From the NCBI GenBank assembly GCA_017534445.1, contig JAFXWC010000071.1:62001-126000 (forward strand): 64,000 nucleotides of DNA. The letters run 5' to 3'. Each line of letters starts with the position of its first letter. The first letter of the stretch is position 1. The notes beneath the pieces were generated by a model. That model was not told the DNA's origin and ran no database searches. It saw nothing but the letters and a program-made list of their open reading frames with translations. Source of the stretch: Treponema sp. (GTDB taxonomy: Bacteria; Spirochaetota; Spirochaetia; Treponematales; Treponemataceae). Below are positions 43,040-51,616 of this stretch, piece by piece. The position numbers and the translations under genes were made by a program.

Positions 43040-45184
43040 ATGAAAAAATATTTTTTGTTTATATTGATTACTTTTGCATCTTCTATACTTGCACCGCTAG
43101 GACTTTTTGCCCAGGCAAATGGCGGTGAGACCAACGGTGTTGAACGCTACGCAATCTTTGTGGGCTCCAACAACGGAGGCAAGAACAACCAGCGCCTCTT
43201 ATACGCAGGAACGGATGCCATATCTTTCCAAAAGACAATGGCAGAAATAGGCGGAATACCGCGCTCAAACGGAATCCTCCTGCTTGACCCTACAAAGTCA
43301 GACTTGGACGAGGCAATGCAGACTGTCTCTCACATGATTAGCAAGAACAAGCAAAAGTCAAAGCGTTCAGAATTCCTCTTCTACTATTCAGGACATTCAG
43401 ACGAAAATTCCCTGCTTTTGGGAAAGTCCACATATGGATACTCAAACCTTAAAGCTGCAATTACGAATGTTCCAAGCGACGTTCACGTTGTAATTTTGGA
43501 CTCATGCTATTCAGGAAACTTTATCCGCACAAAGGGAGGCCAAAAGAAAAAGCCCTTCCTTATGGATGACTCTTCCGTTGTAAAGGGACACGCATACCTT
43601 TCATCAAGTTCCTCCCAGGAATTCTCCCAGGAGTCTGACGAAATAGGCTCATCTTTCTTTACGAACGCAATCGTCACAGGCCTTCGCGGTGCGGCAGACT
43701 CTTCTGGAGACAAGAAGGTTACCCTGAACGAGCTTTACTCATACGCATTCAGCGAAACCCTTTCCAAAACGGAGAACAGCTCTGCTGGCCCCCAGCACCC
43801 AAACTACAACATCACCCTCGTAGGTTCTGGAGACCTTGTGCTTTCCGACATATCAAATTCGGACAGCATAGTAATGCTTACTTCCGATGTAAACGGACGC
43901 ATGATTATCCGCGACAAGAACGGAAAGCTTGTTTCCGAAATCAACAAAACGGAAAAGAAACCGGTATACCTTGCCCTTGAGCAGGGAGAGTATTCTGCAA
44001 CCCTTATTACAAAGAACCTTACCATGACAGGAACATTCGCACTTAAGCCAGGGAAAATGTATGAACTTTCTTCAAACTCCCTTTCACCGGTGGCATCTTC
44101 CTTTAACAGGTTGCGCGGCGATGAAAATGGAGAAGAAGCTTCCACAGAGGCAAGCGAAGAAGGAGAGATGTATGTTCCGGTTGAATTCTCACTCATCAAC
44201 AACGAAATTTCAAGCTCCTTCCACAAGAAGGTTGTTACATCCTTCTCTTTGGGACTTTTGCGCTCAAAGGTCTACAAGACAAACGGAGCAATGGTTGCGC
44301 TTGGCATTAACGATACCGAATACCTTAAGGGTGCTCAGGTAAGCGACCTTTACAACAAGGCAGGCTACGTTGAAGGAGTCCAGTACACGACCATCATCAA
44401 CCGCGCAGTAAGTTTAAAGGATGCACAGGTAAGCGGCATCTATAACACGGCAGAAAATGTTACCGGTGCTCAGGTTGCAGGAATCTTTAACAATGCAGAA
44501 GACGTGCACGGCGCTCAGGTTGCAGGCATTTTCAACAAGGCTAAGGAAGTGAAAGGCAGCCAAGTGGCGGGAATATGCAACTACACGGAAAAGCTTAGCA
44601 AGTCAGGAGCCCAGATTGGAATTGTAAACGTGGCAAAAGAAGCGGAAGGAATTCAGCTTGGTCTTGTAAACTATTCCAAAAACGGTGTCTTTGAATTTGG
44701 AACATCCTATACTTCGGACAACAACATCCGTGCAACTTTGAGTTCTGGAAACAAGCACCTGTACACAACCTTGGGGGTATCCGGCAAGGCAAAGTATTTC
44801 TTTGACAACAGTGACTTTGCAGAGTCAAACATGGTTGCAATGGGAGGCTTAGGTTCCCGCTTTCAGATTGGAATAATAGACCTGGACGTTGAAGGAATTG
44901 CAAACTTTGTAACCTACAAAACGGATGACACTGAGAACGAAAAGAAGAAGGATGATGACGAAGAAGATGTCAATTTTAGAGCGGAATTCTTCCCGTCCGC
45001 CAGAGTCTCGGCAAGCTACTCACCAATAAAGCACCTTAGGCTTTTTGGCGGAGCAATCTTCTCCTTTGAATACGACGGTGACAAAGAGGCCTTTGACCAT
45101 CTGGACAACAACCTTACGATAAATGCCGGAGATCTAAAGATTCACCCGGAGTTTGAGCTTGGCGTAAAATTCTCATTGAACTGA
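43040..45184 (+). CDS. Secreted caspase-family protease with surface repeats and beta-rich C-terminus
   Basis: A 714-residue exported protein. Signal peptide 1-25; caspase/orthocaspase (C14) domain with the His-Cys dyad His119 (YYSGHSDE) and Cys156 (DSCYSGNF). A beta-rich linker follows (about 265-380), then five or more repeats of the form GAQVAGIFNNAEDV (about 410-545, like leptospiral surface repeats), and a C-terminal section (about 555-714) with alternating beta strands and an acidic loop, ending in a hydrophobic pattern with terminal FSLN that suggests an outer-membrane barrel. The start at 43040 is preferred over 43025 because GGAAG lies eight bases before it. Third gene of the sigma operon. 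Confidence 0.85.
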   Translation: MKKYFLFILITFASSILAPLGLFAQANGGETNGVERYAIFVGSNNGGKNNQRLLYAGTDAISFQKTMAEIGGIPRSNGILLLDPTKSDLDEAMQTVSHMISKNKQKSKRSEFLFYYSGHSDENSLLLGKSTYGYSNLKAAITNVPSDVHVVILDSCYSGNFIRTKGGQKKKPFLMDDSSVVKGHAYLSSSSSQEFSQESDEIGSSFFTNAIVTGLRGAADSSGDKKVTLNELYSYAFSETLSKTENSSAGPQHPNYNITLVGSGDLVLSDISNSDSIVMLTSDVNGRMIIRDKNGKLVSEINKTEKKPVYLALEQGEYSATLITKNLTMTGTFALKPGKMYELSSNSLSPVASSFNRLRGDENGEEASTEASEEGEMYVPVEFSLINNEISSSFHKKVVTSFSLGLLRSKVYKTNGAMVALGINDTEYLKGAQVSDLYNKAGYVEGVQYTTIINRAVSLKDAQVSGIYNTAENVTGAQVAGIFNNAEDVHGAQVAGIFNKAKEVKGSQVAGICNYTEKLSKSGAQIGIVNVAKEAEGIQLGLVNYSKNGVFEFGTSYTSDNNIRATLSSGNKHLYTTLGVSGKAKYFFDNSDFAESNMVAMGGLGSRFQIGIIDLDVEGIANFVTYKTDDTENEKKKDDDEEDVNFRAEFFPSARVSASYSPIKHLRLFGGAIFSFEYDGDKEAFDHLDNNLTINAGDLKIHPEFELGVKFSLN

Positions 45185-45197
45185 GTTGGTGCAGTTA

Positions 45198-45244
45198 GGG
45201 TTGCATACCCTTATTTCGCCCCAAGGGGCGGGGGTATTCAACCC
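45198..45244. other. Long hairpin after the caspase operon
   Basis: GGGTTGCATACCC (45198-45210) pairs with GGGTATTCAACCC (45232-45244) at 12 of 13 positions, enclosing CGCCCC-AA-GGGGCG (45217-45230). No T-run follows, so it is a structured repeat or a factor-dependent end rather than a classical terminator. Confidence 0.6.
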
Positions 45245-45345
45245 TTCCCGCGCAAATAAAGATAAACAATTCCGATTGAAACCACCGGTTGACTTAATAC
45301 TTTTTTTTTGTATAGTACTTTTAATACAATTTTAGGAGTATTAAA

Positions 45346-45816
45346 ATGAGAGTATCAAAATTAATCTTGGCTTTTATACTTGCATCTTCAAGTATTTTTA
45401 GTCTTGTAGCCTGTTCTGATGGTGGAACCAAAGAAGAATACAGTGGCTACAGTTATGACTCAGAAGAAGATTCTGTTCGGGTTATTGCTGACGGCCCAGT
45501 TGGAATAAGTGCATTGGAATATGAATATTCCAACTTCACCTTGTGGGATGCAGGAACGGTCCGCGTTTCTGTAACTTCCGATGACACAGACAATGACTTA
45601 CAAATGTATCTTATGGACAGTGCAAATTTCGAAAAATTCCAAAACACATCCACAAGAGCATCTGCTTCATATTACACGGGACTTTCGTCAAGTACCGGAA
45701 CATATTCATATTATGGTAGCCTAACAGTTCCTGCAGGAACATACTATTATGTAATTCTCAATACAGCAATTCTTGAAAGTCACATCGTAACGCGAAGAAT
45801 CACCGTGGAATACTAA
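45346..45816 (+). CDS. Small secreted lipoprotein, PPC-like domain
   Basis: A 156-residue lipoprotein with lipobox LVAC (near residue 23), an acidic Tyr/Ser-rich linker and a beta-sandwich-like domain (WDAGTVRVSVTSDDTDNDLQ ... VPAGTYYYVILN) resembling the bacterial pre-peptidase C-terminal fold. TTTAGGAG precedes the ATG. It has its own sigma-70-like promoter (TTGACT, 16 bp, TATAGT at about 45290-45317) and lacks the ECF motif, so it is probably not a member of the neighbouring regulon. Function unknown. Confidence 0.7.
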   Translation: MRVSKLILAFILASSSIFSLVACSDGGTKEEYSGYSYDSEEDSVRVIADGPVGISALEYEYSNFTLWDAGTVRVSVTSDDTDNDLQMYLMDSANFEKFQNTSTRASASYYTGLSSSTGTYSYYGSLTVPAGTYYYVILNTAILESHIVTRRITVEY

Positions 45817-45836
45817 ATAATATTTCTTGCCCACCA

Positions 45837-45942
45837 GCCTACGCCCGATTGGAGGGGCGAGTTGCTTGCAACTCGTTGCTGGTGGGTGAGCTTGTCGAAC
45901 CCCAGCAATGGAGGCGTAAGCCGGAACCCCGCAAAGCGGGGC
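45837..45942. repeat. Modular intergenic hairpin repeat, copy 5 (inverted)
   Basis: Reverse orientation. Read on the minus strand: CCGCTTTGCGG hairpin, GGTTCCGG, CTCCATTGCTGGGGTTCG, ACAAGCTCACCCACCAGCAA, an ACGAGTTGC/GCAACTCG hairpin, CCCCTCCA and GGGCGTAGG. The stretch to 45991 carries a module shared with 19587-19615. Confidence 0.6.
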
Positions 45943-46019
45943 GAAATATGGCCCTGACTGGCCACGTAGTGCCAGGCACAGTTAAATATGGCCTTTCGTC
46001 CAAAAAAAATCTTAAAAAA

Positions 46020-46068
46020 AGTGACACATTTTATAACCTCGCGTGTATAATAAATAACGAGGTTATAA
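46020..46068 (+). promoter_or_regulatory. ECF-type promoter, site 2 (TonB-dependent receptor), with overlapping palindrome
   Basis: AGTGACAC (46020-46027), 15 bp, GTGTATAATAAA (46043-46054). A perfect 11-bp inverted repeat, TTATAACCTCG (46031-46041) and CGAGGTTATAA (46058-46068), brackets the lower box and includes the ribosome site. It may be an operator for a second regulator. Confidence 0.68.
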
Positions 46069-46069
46069 A

Positions 46070-48598
46070 ATGAAAAAAATATTTGCTTTACTTCTGACAA
46101 TTTTTCCGGCAGTTCTTTTTGCTGCGGAACTAAGAATCTCTGTAATTGACAAAGACCTTGATTTTCCGCTTGAAGGCGCAAAACTTACATTGGAATCAAA
46201 TCCCCGCATTACGGACTTTGCTGACGAGGATGGAAATGCGGTCCTTCAGCTTCCGGACAACGTAACTTCCGGCACAATCAAGGCAACCCTCCCGGGCTAC
46301 AAAACAGTCTCGGTGAAATTTTCAGGGAACAAGAAGCTTGTCATCAACATGAGTCTTGCAGACGTAATCGAAGGAAAAGAGCTTGTCGTAAACCGCGCCG
46401 CTCCAGAAAAGACGGAGGAAAAAATAGGCGTTGCAAAAGTTATGACAAAGGAACAGATGCATACGACTGCAAACATAGGTATTGCGGAAGACTGCATGTC
46501 ATCCGTGCGCACCTTGCCCGGCGTTTCATTCAGCGGTGCATGGGGTTCAGAACCTTCTATCCGCGGCGGTGACCCAAGGGAAGCGGCATGCCTCTTGGAC
46601 GGAATGTACACAATTTATCCATGGCACTGGGGAGGCGGAGTTTCTATCTTTAACCCGTCAATGGTTGACTCCATAAAGCTTTCAAACGGAGTCTTTTCCG
46701 CAAAATACGGCCGTGCCAGTGCAGGCTTGCTTGAGGCAAACACGATAACCCCTGACTACGAAAACTATCATGTTAACGCAGGCATTTCAACTACTTGCGC
46801 AGACGCATTTGCCCAGATTCCTTTTGGAAAGGATGTTGGCGGAATGCTTGTAGGTGCACACGTTAGCTACCTTGACCCGGTTGTTTGGGCTTTCAAAAAG
46901 GCAGACGCTGGCGACCTTGACTATATTGAGCGTGCCCCCTACATCCGCGACTTTTTCCTAAAGACAGATTTGACTCCTACACCGGAACTTTCTGTTTCAT
47001 TAATAGGCTTCTATGGCAGCGACGGTCTTTCAATTGACCAGACGGAAGAAGAGGACGGCGTAAAGACCCATGCCATAATGGACTACGACATTTACCAGGC
47101 CCTTGGCGGAATCAACGTGAAGTACCTGGCTACGGACAAGCTTCTTTTCCACGGCAGTCTTTCCTACAACGGAATGTTCGAAGACATGGACATGAATATT
47201 ACCGAAAGCGGTTCCGTAAAATACAACAATGAATTTGTTGACAACTTTGGAGCCTTTTTCCCCGGCGTTAATTACGGCGGCTATTACAACATTCCAAGCC
47301 TAAAGTCCAGCATGGTGGAAAAAATCCAGAACCACCTTGTCTCTGGCAGACTGGAATCAGAAATAGAGCTTAACGAACGCAACCACCTTTGCGCAGGCAT
47401 AGAAGAAACATTCTCCACCGCAAAGACTACGGAAGAGCAGAACGGTTGGGTAGACCTTGAAGTCAACGGAAACTGGCTTTTTAGGGACGTTAATTTTTCC
47501 AGTGTAAGCAAGGGAAACTGCATCTTGGACAACGCTGCTTTCCTTACCTGGGAATTCGGAACAGACAATGACCCGCTTCAGGCAGAAGTTGGCGTGCGCG
47601 GCGAATTCATTACCTTGTGGAACAAGGACGATGACTTTAGGCTCAACTTTATCCCGGATATATGCCCACGCGCATCCGTAACATTCACCCCTTGGCGCAA
47701 CCTTGGCGAAGTTGAAAAGGTTTCGTTCACAGTAGGCTCTGGACTCTTTGTCTCCATTCCCCGCGAAACCATGATTCTTACAAAGGACATGGGCGTAGAG
47801 AACTTTGACATGCACTCCAACAGGGCAATCTTCTCCGTACTTGGAACAAACGTAGACTTGGCAAACGGCTGGAACTTCAAGCTTGAGTCTTACTACCGCT
47901 ACTACCTGTCAAGGATTTACGCCTATTCATCAACGGACGCAAGCAGCAACTACCAGGACATAGAGTTTACCGCAAAGTCTGACGGGAAGGGACACGTGTT
48001 TGGTGTTGACTCTATGATAGAAAAGAAAGCAGGCGACAGTTGGGACGGCTACCTTTCATACTCATTCATCTACTCCCGCTTCATGAACCCGGCAAACATC
48101 AAGGACGGTGTTTATGCCCCAAGTTCCATGTACGGAGACCCGCTTGACGAATGGTACTACCCAAGCTACCACCGCTTCCACACGCTTAACCTTGTATCAA
48201 ACTGGCACTTCAAAAAGGGATGGACTTTCACAGTAAAGGGAACCCTTGCAACCGGTGCTCCAAAAGAAGAAGTTGGAGACGTGGGCTGCTATGCCGCAAT
48301 GCTTGATGACGGAACTGTTATCCAGCGTTACTCAAGAAGTTCCTTCTACAGCGACACCCTAAGGAACACCATTTCCTGCCCAGTAGACTTAAGGATTGCC
48401 TACCAGTGGAAGAGCCACAACGACAAGGCAAGCTGGGAATTCTACTTTGCACTACAGGACGTATTCGTAAACCTTTACACTCCAAAGGGCGAAAAGTCTT
48501 TCGACAAGTACACGGGAGAAATGAGCGACGTAAGGGAATCTGTTGACTTTAGCCTTGGAATTCCTGTTCCTTCTTTGGGACTAAAGGTAAAATTCTAA
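46070..48598 (+). CDS. TonB-dependent outer-membrane receptor
   Basis: An 842-residue outer-membrane transporter. Signal peptide 1-19, a carboxypeptidase-regulatory-like beta domain (about 20-95), a plug domain (GIAEDCMSSVRTLPGVSFSG, EPSIRGGD, LDGMYTIYP, FSAKYGRASAG) and a 22-strand-type barrel ending in GLKVKF with terminal Phe. Ligand unknown. The promoter motif ties it to the ECF sigma factor at 41730, and the ExbB-ExbD-TonB operon that would power it follows directly. Confidence 0.92.
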   Translation: MKKIFALLLTIFPAVLFAAELRISVIDKDLDFPLEGAKLTLESNPRITDFADEDGNAVLQLPDNVTSGTIKATLPGYKTVSVKFSGNKKLVINMSLADVIEGKELVVNRAAPEKTEEKIGVAKVMTKEQMHTTANIGIAEDCMSSVRTLPGVSFSGAWGSEPSIRGGDPREAACLLDGMYTIYPWHWGGGVSIFNPSMVDSIKLSNGVFSAKYGRASAGLLEANTITPDYENYHVNAGISTTCADAFAQIPFGKDVGGMLVGAHVSYLDPVVWAFKKADAGDLDYIERAPYIRDFFLKTDLTPTPELSVSLIGFYGSDGLSIDQTEEEDGVKTHAIMDYDIYQALGGINVKYLATDKLLFHGSLSYNGMFEDMDMNITESGSVKYNNEFVDNFGAFFPGVNYGGYYNIPSLKSSMVEKIQNHLVSGRLESEIELNERNHLCAGIEETFSTAKTTEEQNGWVDLEVNGNWLFRDVNFSSVSKGNCILDNAAFLTWEFGTDNDPLQAEVGVRGEFITLWNKDDDFRLNFIPDICPRASVTFTPWRNLGEVEKVSFTVGSGLFVSIPRETMILTKDMGVENFDMHSNRAIFSVLGTNVDLANGWNFKLESYYRYYLSRIYAYSSTDASSNYQDIEFTAKSDGKGHVFGVDSMIEKKAGDSWDGYLSYSFIYSRFMNPANIKDGVYAPSSMYGDPLDEWYYPSYHRFHTLNLVSNWHFKKGWTFTVKGTLATGAPKEEVGDVGCYAAMLDDGTVIQRYSRSSFYSDTLRNTISCPVDLRIAYQWKSHNDKASWEFYFALQDVFVNLYTPKGEKSFDKYTGEMSDVRESVDFSLGIPVPSLGLKVKF

Positions 48599-48644
48599 AA
48601 AAAGCGTAAAAAGAACTAAAAAACCGTAAAATTCGCTTAAAAAA

Positions 48645-48679
48645 AGTAACACTCCGGTCAATTCGGGGTGTTATATTTA
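48645..48679 (+). promoter_or_regulatory. ECF-type promoter, site 3 (exbB operon)
   Basis: AGTAACAC (48645-48652), 15 bp, GTGTTATATTTA (48668-48679). The interval contains CCG/CGG, so the site can also fold as TAACAC...GTGTTA. Predicted leader of about 30-40 nt to the exbB ATG. Confidence 0.68.
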
Positions 48680-48721
48680 TAGAAAGGATATTAAAGACAA
48701 TCATAATTCAGGAGTAAAAAA

Positions 48722-49402
48722 ATGGAAAAAGGATTTAGCTTAATCGAATTGTTCAAACTCGGCGGCCCCTTCATGTGGGTTCTCCTTGCATTCTCCGTAG
48801 CAACAATCGCAATAGTCATTGAACGCTGCATCTATCTTGCATGGCACAACTGCAAGGTTGCCCCGGTACGCGACAAAGTTATCAAGTTCCTGCACGAAGG
48901 AAAAAAGGCAGAGGCAGAGAAATACCTTGCATCATTCAACCACAAGCAGACAGTTGCATCAATACTGCTTGCCCTCCTGCAGAACGCAAAGTACGGTGAA
49001 AGCAGAATGGAGCGCGCGGCAGAGGCAGAAGCACAGGAAAGACTTCGCCGCATGGAAAACGGATTCAACTACCTTACGGCCCTGTCATCCCTTGCACCGC
49101 TCACAGGATTCTTGGGAACAGTTTCAGGTATGATTGGAGCCTTCCAGTCAATCGCCCAGGCTACTGACGTAAACGCACAGCTTGTTGCGGGAGGCATTTA
49201 CGAAGCTTTGATTACAACGGTATTCGGTCTTATCATTGCAATCGTTGCCCTCATCGCCTACAACCTTCTGATTCAGAAAATTGACCGTTTTGCGGCAGAG
49301 GCAACAAAGGCAATCAACGACCTTGTTCCAGAACTAATCGACATGGAAAAAGCAGACATTGCAGTTGAGGCTGGCTATGATAAAAAGACTTACACGGCGT
49401 AA
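48722..49402 (+). CDS. exbB: MotA/TolQ/ExbB proton channel family protein
   Basis: A 226-residue protein with three membrane helices (about 16-38, 115-140, 155-180) and the family segment LAPLTGFLGTVSGMIGAFQS. With ExbD it forms the proton channel that drives TonB. CAGGAG precedes the ATG. Overlaps the first exbD by 26 bp. Confidence 0.92.
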   Translation: MEKGFSLIELFKLGGPFMWVLLAFSVATIAIVIERCIYLAWHNCKVAPVRDKVIKFLHEGKKAEAEKYLASFNHKQTVASILLALLQNAKYGESRMERAAEAEAQERLRRMENGFNYLTALSSLAPLTGFLGTVSGMIGAFQSIAQATDVNAQLVAGGIYEALITTVFGLIIAIVALIAYNLLIQKIDRFAAEATKAINDLVPELIDMEKADIAVEAGYDKKTYTA

Positions 49403-49784
49403 CCTGGAAGACGCGGGAAGCTCTGGTTCACTTAACGACCTTTCCTTCCTGCTGATAATATTCTTTATCGTAATTGCAGGCTTCAACGTAAACAAGGGAT
49501 TCCTTCTGAACCTGCCTTCAAAAGAAAAGCCGATTGTGGTGAACACTCAGGACATACTAAAGTGCAACCTTTCGGCAGAGGGGAGAATCTTTATGGACGG
49601 AAGCGAAATCAGAATGGAAGACCTGTCCGTAAAAATCAGCGAAAAGCTAAGGACTTGGCCAAACTTGACCTTCCTGCTTACGATAAATTCCGAAACGCCT
49701 TACCAGAAAGTTGTGGACGTTATTTCAACAATCAGAAGCCTTAAGGTGGAGAATTTTTCATTCAGAATGGAAGATGGACGCTAA
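49377..49784 (+). CDS. exbD: ExbD/TolR family protein 1
   Basis: A 135-residue protein with one membrane helix (about 17-38) containing the channel Asp (SLNDLSFLLIIFFIV) and a periplasmic domain. The start at 49377 follows GAGG; six further upstream residues in the frame are unlikely. First of two adjacent ExbD-type proteins. Confidence 0.9.
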   Translation: MIKRLTRRNLEDAGSSGSLNDLSFLLIIFFIVIAGFNVNKGFLLNLPSKEKPIVVNTQDILKCNLSAEGRIFMDGSEIRMEDLSVKISEKLRTWPNLTFLLTINSETPYQKVVDVISTIRSLKVENFSFRMEDGR

Positions 49785-49811
49785 GGCAGCACGAGCAAAT
49801 TGGAGTGAACT

Positions 49812-50213
49812 ATGGTCAATCTTAGGATGAAGAGACGGAAGCTGTCCATCACAACGTCTTCAATGTCGGACATCGGCTTTCTTCTGCTGATTTTTATCAT
49901 GCTGATTTCACTGATGAACCAGCGTTACGAAGAAAAAATCAACTATTCAGAAAGCACCGTCTTGGAGCGCACACAGGCTGATTCAAACTTTGAGATTTGG
50001 GTTCAAAAAAACGGAGTCATTTCCGCAGAGGGACAGACGCTTGATCCCGTAGGGCTTGAGCGTGCAGTTGTAGGTGCAATAGCAAAAAATCCTTCGGTGC
50101 GCATACACGTTATTGCAGACAAGGACACACCATACAAATACGTTAATTCGGTTGTCGCAGTCTTGCAGTCGCTTCAGCACAGAGTAGTAAGTTTTGTTGT
50201 GAGGGAAAAATAA
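49812..50213 (+). CDS. exbD: ExbD/TolR family protein 2
   Basis: A 133-residue ExbD homologue: SDIGFLLLIFIMLISLMN is the helix with its conserved Asp, then the periplasmic part ending VLQSLQHRVVSFVV. GGAG precedes the ATG. Two different ExbD subunits with one ExbB is a known variant and may give a mixed dimer. Confidence 0.9.
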   Translation: MVNLRMKRRKLSITTSSMSDIGFLLLIFIMLISLMNQRYEEKINYSESTVLERTQADSNFEIWVQKNGVISAEGQTLDPVGLERAVVGAIAKNPSVRIHVIADKDTPYKYVNSVVAVLQSLQHRVVSFVVREK

Positions 50214-50214
50214 A

Positions 50215-50829
50215 ATGGGCATTGAAAAGTTTTCAAAGTATTCAGGGCTTGTTCGTCCGCTTCTTTTTGGGCTTGCCCTGCTTCTTCACATAGCCGCCTT
50301 TTACCTCTTCAATTTTTCTGCAAAGGAAGCTCCGGTAGAAACTGTTGATTTCCGCGAGGCAGAAGTTTTTAAGCTGGTGGACATTCAGGAATATGTTCCG
50401 CCGCCACCAGCCCCTGTTGAAAAGAAGCAGGTAGTAAAAGTTGCAAACCAGCCTAAGTCTTCAGAGAAAATCGTGGAGACAAAGGAAGAGGTTCAGGTGG
50501 AAAAGACGGCATCCTCCAGCGAGCAGGAGGAATATCTTCCACAGCATAAAATTTCTTCCGTGCCCATTATTCCAAGCAGGGAGGTTCTTTCAAGAATCGT
50601 TTACCCGCCAATGGCATTAAAGCAAGGAATAGAAGCCGTCGTTTACCTGGAGCTTTTCATAGACTCAAACGGCGTGATTCGCAAAATAAAAGTGCTGAAA
50701 GATCCGGGCCACGGTTTTGCAGAAGCTGCGGTTGCGGCCCTAAAGGGAATAACTTGCGTTCCGGCAAATGCCAACGGAAAAAACTGTGCTGTCCGTTACC
50801 GCTACCCGGTAAAGTTTACGCTAAGCTAA
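50215..50829 (+). CDS. tonB: Energy transducer TonB
   Basis: A 204-residue protein: N-terminal helix (about 14-34), Pro/Lys linker beginning YVPPPPAPVEKKQ, a charged Glu/Lys section and the C-terminal TonB domain (VYPPMALKQGIEAVVYLELF ... YRYPVKFTLS). It starts one base after the exbD stop. It should connect the ExbBD channel to the receptor encoded upstream. Confidence 0.93.
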   Translation: MGIEKFSKYSGLVRPLLFGLALLLHIAAFYLFNFSAKEAPVETVDFREAEVFKLVDIQEYVPPPPAPVEKKQVVKVANQPKSSEKIVETKEEVQVEKTASSSEQEEYLPQHKISSVPIIPSREVLSRIVYPPMALKQGIEAVVYLELFIDSNGVIRKIKVLKDPGHGFAEAAVAALKGITCVPANANGKNCAVRYRYPVKFTLS

Positions 50830-50854
50830 AGTATTTTTCTTGCTTCTTATTTTT

Positions 50855-51031
50855 CGGACGGTACTTCTGCCGGCTCTACCATTTGTTTTTTGGCTAATCC
50901 GGCAGACATGCAAACTCGTCACCGCCGTTCCGGGGTTCCGCCTTTCGGCTCCATTGCCGGGGTTCGACAGGGCAAAGCCCTATCTCACCCACCAGCAACC
51001 CGCCTGCGGCGGGCCCCTCCATGGCGGCGTA
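50855..51031. repeat. Modular intergenic hairpin repeat, copy 6 (longest)
   Basis: Contains all modules in order: head (CGGACGGTAC...CTACC), CATGCAAACTCGTCACCGCC, GTTCCGGGGTTCCG, CCTTTCGG hairpin, CTCCATTGCCGGGGTTCG, a GGGC/GCCC hairpin, TCACCCACCAGCAAC, CGCCTGCGGCG hairpin, CCCCTCCATGGCGGCGTA. It fills the space between tonB and the rubrerythrin stop codon. Confidence 0.65.
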
Positions 51032-51037
51032 GCTTGC

Positions 51038-51577
51038 TTAATAATTCTCTGCGCTTATCTCAAAGTAGCTCTGAGGGTGTGCGCATACCGGGCATACCTC
51101 AGGAGCCTTTGTTCCAACAATGATGTGTCCACAGTTTCTGCATTCCCAAACCTTCACGGAACTCTTTTCAAAAACTTCTTTGGATTCAACGTTCTTTAGA
51201 AGGGCACGGTAACGTTCCTCGTGGTGCTTTTCTATTGCGGCAACCCCGCGGAATTTTGCGGCAAGCTCAGGAAAGCCTTCTTTTTCGGCAGTCTTTGCAA
51301 AGCCTTCATACATGTCGGTCCACTCAAAGTTTTCTCCGTCTGCGGCAGCATTAAGGTTTGCCTTTGTGTCTCCAAGTTCGCCCAGTTCCTTGAACCACAT
51401 TTTTGCGTGTTCCTTTTCGTTGTCAGCAGTCTTTAGGAAAAGCGCAGAAATCTGCTCAAAGCCCTCTTTCTTTGCAACAGATGCAAAATAGGTATACTTG
51501 TTCCTTGCCTGGCTTTCACCGGCAAAAGCCGTCTGCAAATTCTTCTCTGTCTGCGTTCCCGCATATTTGTTTGCCAT
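51038..51577 (-). CDS. Rubrerythrin
   Basis: A 179-residue diiron peroxidase: ferritin-like four-helix domain ([44 protein letters not shown]) and a C-terminal rubredoxin domain (CRNCG, CPVC). It reduces hydrogen peroxide in anaerobes with electrons from rubredoxin, probably the fusion protein encoded 39 bp upstream. Last gene of the superoxide reductase operon. Confidence 0.95.
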   Translation of the reverse strand: MANKYAGTQTEKNLQTAFAGESQARNKYTYFASVAKKEGFEQISALFLKTADNEKEHAKMWFKELGELGDTKANLNAAADGENFEWTDMYEGFAKTAEKEGFPELAAKFRGVAAIEKHHEERYRALLKNVESKEVFEKSSVKVWECRNCGHIIVGTKAPEVCPVCAHPQSYFEISAENY

Positions 51578-51616
51578 ACATTTCTCCTAAAAAATTATTT
51601 CTATTTTACAGGCGCA

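Noticed and set aside
48601-48645. AAAAAGCG...CGCTTAAAAA as a terminator of the receptor gene
   Set aside because: Very short stem with a long loop and no proper T-run; too weak to annotate.
50955-50995. GGGGTTCGACAGG, resembling a tRNA T-loop
   Set aside because: It is a module of the dispersed repeat; no cloverleaf, acceptor stem or anticodon arm can be built around it.
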